Below, in pieces: positions 13,088 through 14,308 of a stretch of 14,308 bases of DNA. The notes under the pieces are model-generated. The model was not told where the DNA came from. It worked only from the letters and a program-made list of their open reading frames with translations, and searched no databases. How positions within the stretch are numbered: the first letter of the stretch is position 1; each line of letters opens with the position of its first letter. The DNA is taken from NCBI GenBank assembly GCA_964463605.1, contig CAYXBZ010000021.1:1-14308 (forward strand). Reading direction: 5' to 3'. This DNA is from DAOLOF01 sp964463605. GTDB taxonomy: Bacteria; Patescibacteriota; Microgenomatia; UBA1400; PJMF01. The position numbers and the translations under genes are program-made.

Positions 13088-14242
13088 TTATACTACCTTG
13101 GGTCGATGTGACATATGAGGCTGGTTGATGATCTTTTCTAAAATATGCCAGCGCTTATCTTTTATTTGAGGTGATACGTCGTCTTCGTAAAGCTTACTAG
13201 CAACGGTACCGGGACGTGGAGAGTACTTATTGATAAAACCAACCTGCCAATTAACTTTTTTTGCCAGCTCTACAGTTTGTTGAAATTCCTCATCTGTTTC
13301 ACCAGGAAAACCAACAATAAGGTCTGTTCCAAGTGTGATAGTAGGATCAGTTTTTCTGAGTTTGTTGACTATTCTTAGGTAGTCATTTTGAGTATAACCA
13401 CGATTCATTCTCTTCAATACGCTGTCGCTACCAGACTGAACTGGCAGATGTATGTAGCGGTCTATCTTTTTGTTTTGGCCAATCTCCTCTATCAACTCAT
13501 CGTGAAAATCCCACGGGTTAGCTGAGATAAAGCGAATGATTTTAATTTCAGGCACACTTGAGATGGTTTGCAACAGCTTCACAAAAGGAGGGGTACCTTT
13601 TGGTTTTAGGTATTGTGATTGATTGCTTGGTAGTTGATCTCGATGAAAATCTTTGTTACTCAGCAGCATTTTGCGTAAACTGACACCAACTTTTTCCAGT
13701 CCCCACGAGTTTACATTTTGCCCAAGTAGGGTGATCTCTTCATAGCCTTGCTCAGCCAATGATTTCACCTCGCTCATTATTTTCTCAAGTGGACGCGACT
13801 CTTCTCTTCCCCGAGCATAAGGCACAATGCAATAGGTACAAAAAGAGTTACAGCCGATTGAAATTGGAACAAAGGCATGTTTTTTGTTGGTTCTTTTGGG
13901 TTGGATGTTGAAACCCACTTCTCTTATATCAAGTACTTCGTCAATGTCAGGTTCCATCTGCCTAAGTTTTTCGGCAGAATGGTGGATCATGCAGCCGGTG
14001 ATGATAATCTTTGGTTTTGGTTTGCTCTGTTCCTGGTAGTGTTTTACTATTTTGTGGATGAAAGCACGGATGCGATCCTCCACTCTTTTTCGAACAGAAC
14101 AGGTGTTAATGATTAGTTGGTCACAATCTTCCCAGCTCTTAGCAGGCTTGAAATGACGCTCCTCCAGATCAGCAGCAATACGCTCGCTGTCTGCCTTGTT
14201 CATTTGGCAGCCATAGGTTTGGATGTAGTAAGTTTGTTTCAT
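13088..14242 (-). CDS. miaB: tRNA-2-methylthio-N6-dimethylallyladenosine synthase (MiaB), no TRAM domain
   Basis: MiaB is a radical-SAM methylthiotransferase that adds CH3S to C2 of i6A37, giving ms2i6A. The UPF0004 N-domain supplies three cluster-binding cysteines: C12 (TYGCQMN), C48 (INTCSVR) and C84 (ITGCMIH). The radical-SAM CxxxCxxC is at C131, C135 and C138 (IGCNSFCTYCIVPYARGR). LGQNVNSWG follows, then an extra segment of about 30 residues before PPFVKLLQ. The protein stops soon after the region equivalent to E. coli LQERINQ, at 384 aa, instead of continuing about 60-80 residues into a TRAM RNA-binding domain. MiaA starts 3 bases later, so no remnant of the domain remains in the DNA. 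Because the core motifs are MiaB-like and miaA is adjacent, I prefer MiaB over MtaB or RimO. Confidence 0.93.
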   Translation of the reverse strand: MKQTYYIQTYGCQMNKADSERIAADLEERHFKPAKSWEDCDQLIINTCSVRKRVEDRIRAFIHKIVKHYQEQSKPKPKIIITGCMIHHSAEKLRQMEPDIDEVLDIREVGFNIQPKRTNKKHAFVPISIGCNSFCTYCIVPYARGREESRPLEKIMSEVKSLAEQGYEEITLLGQNVNSWGLEKVGVSLRKMLLSNKDFHRDQLPSNQSQYLKPKGTPPFVKLLQTISSVPEIKIIRFISANPWDFHDELIEEIGQNKKIDRYIHLPVQSGSDSVLKRMNRGYTQNDYLRIVNKLRKTDPTITLGTDLIVGFPGETDEEFQQTVELAKKVNWQVGFINKYSPRPGTVASKLYEDDVSPQIKDKRWHILEKIINQPHMSHRPKVV

Positions 14243-14253
14243 CTTGGAATGGT

Positions 14254-14267
14254 CTATTATATAATAG
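14254..14267. promoter_or_regulatory. Palindromic divergent -10 shared by miaB and the right-edge gene
   Basis: CTATTATATAATAG is a perfect 14-bp palindrome. It gives TATAAT on the plus strand (14260-14265) and on the minus strand (14256-14261). Predicted starts near 14272 (+) and 14249 (-) lie 1 and about 7 bases from the two start codons. No good -35 was found on either side. Confidence 0.55.
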
Positions 14268-14272
14268 TGGAT

Positions 14273-14308
14273 ATGTCAGAAGGAGAGCCTACACAAACTG
14301 ATTTTTTT
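14273..14308 (+). CDS. 5' end of a divergent gene, truncated by the window edge
   Basis: ATG at 14273 opens MSEGEPTQTDFF and the frame is still open at the edge. The initiator falls about one base after the predicted transcription start, so the mRNA may be leaderless; an in-frame ATG at 14249 would overlap the promoter. Too short to identify. Confidence 0.4.
   Translation, partial: MSEGEPTQTDFF

Overview
The window is AT-rich, gene-dense DNA from a small-genome bacterium. I infer a member of the Candidate Phyla Radiation (Patescibacteria) from the streamlined informational genes (short ProS, TRAM-less MiaB, compact RNase P RNA), scarce Shine-Dalgarno sequences, tRNA genes without encoded CCA, and a COG2509-type flavoprotein. 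This is inference from style, not from a marker phylogeny. No plasmid, phage or CRISPR signature was seen.

Layout. 1-2017 (+): an unrecognised 135-residue protein, then a ComM/YifB AAA+ ATPase. 2035-3160 (-): UppP, preceded by the RNase P RNA gene. 3270-3830 (+): a coiled-coil protein of unknown role. 3870-7529 (-): ribosomal protein bS21, a DHH-family phosphoesterase, an intrinsic terminator with about 200 bases that may be a small RNA or a long 3' UTR, prolyl-tRNA synthetase, and PRPP synthetase. 7604-8077: tRNA-Leu(CAG) (-) with flanking debris, and tRNA-Arg(UCG) (+). 8121-9461 (-): a COG2509 FAD protein. 9584-10779 (-): a tRNA cluster, in transcription order Leu(GAG), Lys(CUU), Val(UAC), Phe(GAA), Gly(GCC), packed with unusual repeats. 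10892-14242 (-): an AI-2E-family membrane protein, MiaA and MiaB. A divergent gene begins at the right edge.

Functional theme: much of the window serves tRNA biology. It holds tRNA genes, the 5'-processing ribozyme (rnpB), a tRNA synthetase, and the MiaA/MiaB pair that modifies A37 in tRNAs such as the tRNA-Phe encoded here (loop positions 36-38 are AAA).

The most unusual content is around the tRNAs. Three tRNAs (Gly, Lys, Leu-GAG) are each followed by a cassette of about 150-185 bp that ends in a second copy of that tRNA's own 3' end. Each distal copy lies in a hairpin with sequence specific to that tRNA. The Gly and Lys cassettes share identical core blocks, and the two Leu loci share a different core. 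Upstream of both tRNA-Leu genes are copies of the tRNA 5' part carrying a 20-bp palindrome at the D-arm/anticodon-arm boundary; the intact tRNA-Leu(GAG) next door shows the exact empty site. This could be a family of tiny tRNA-targeting mobile elements, or structured tRNA-trailer RNAs with an acceptor/T-arm mimic.
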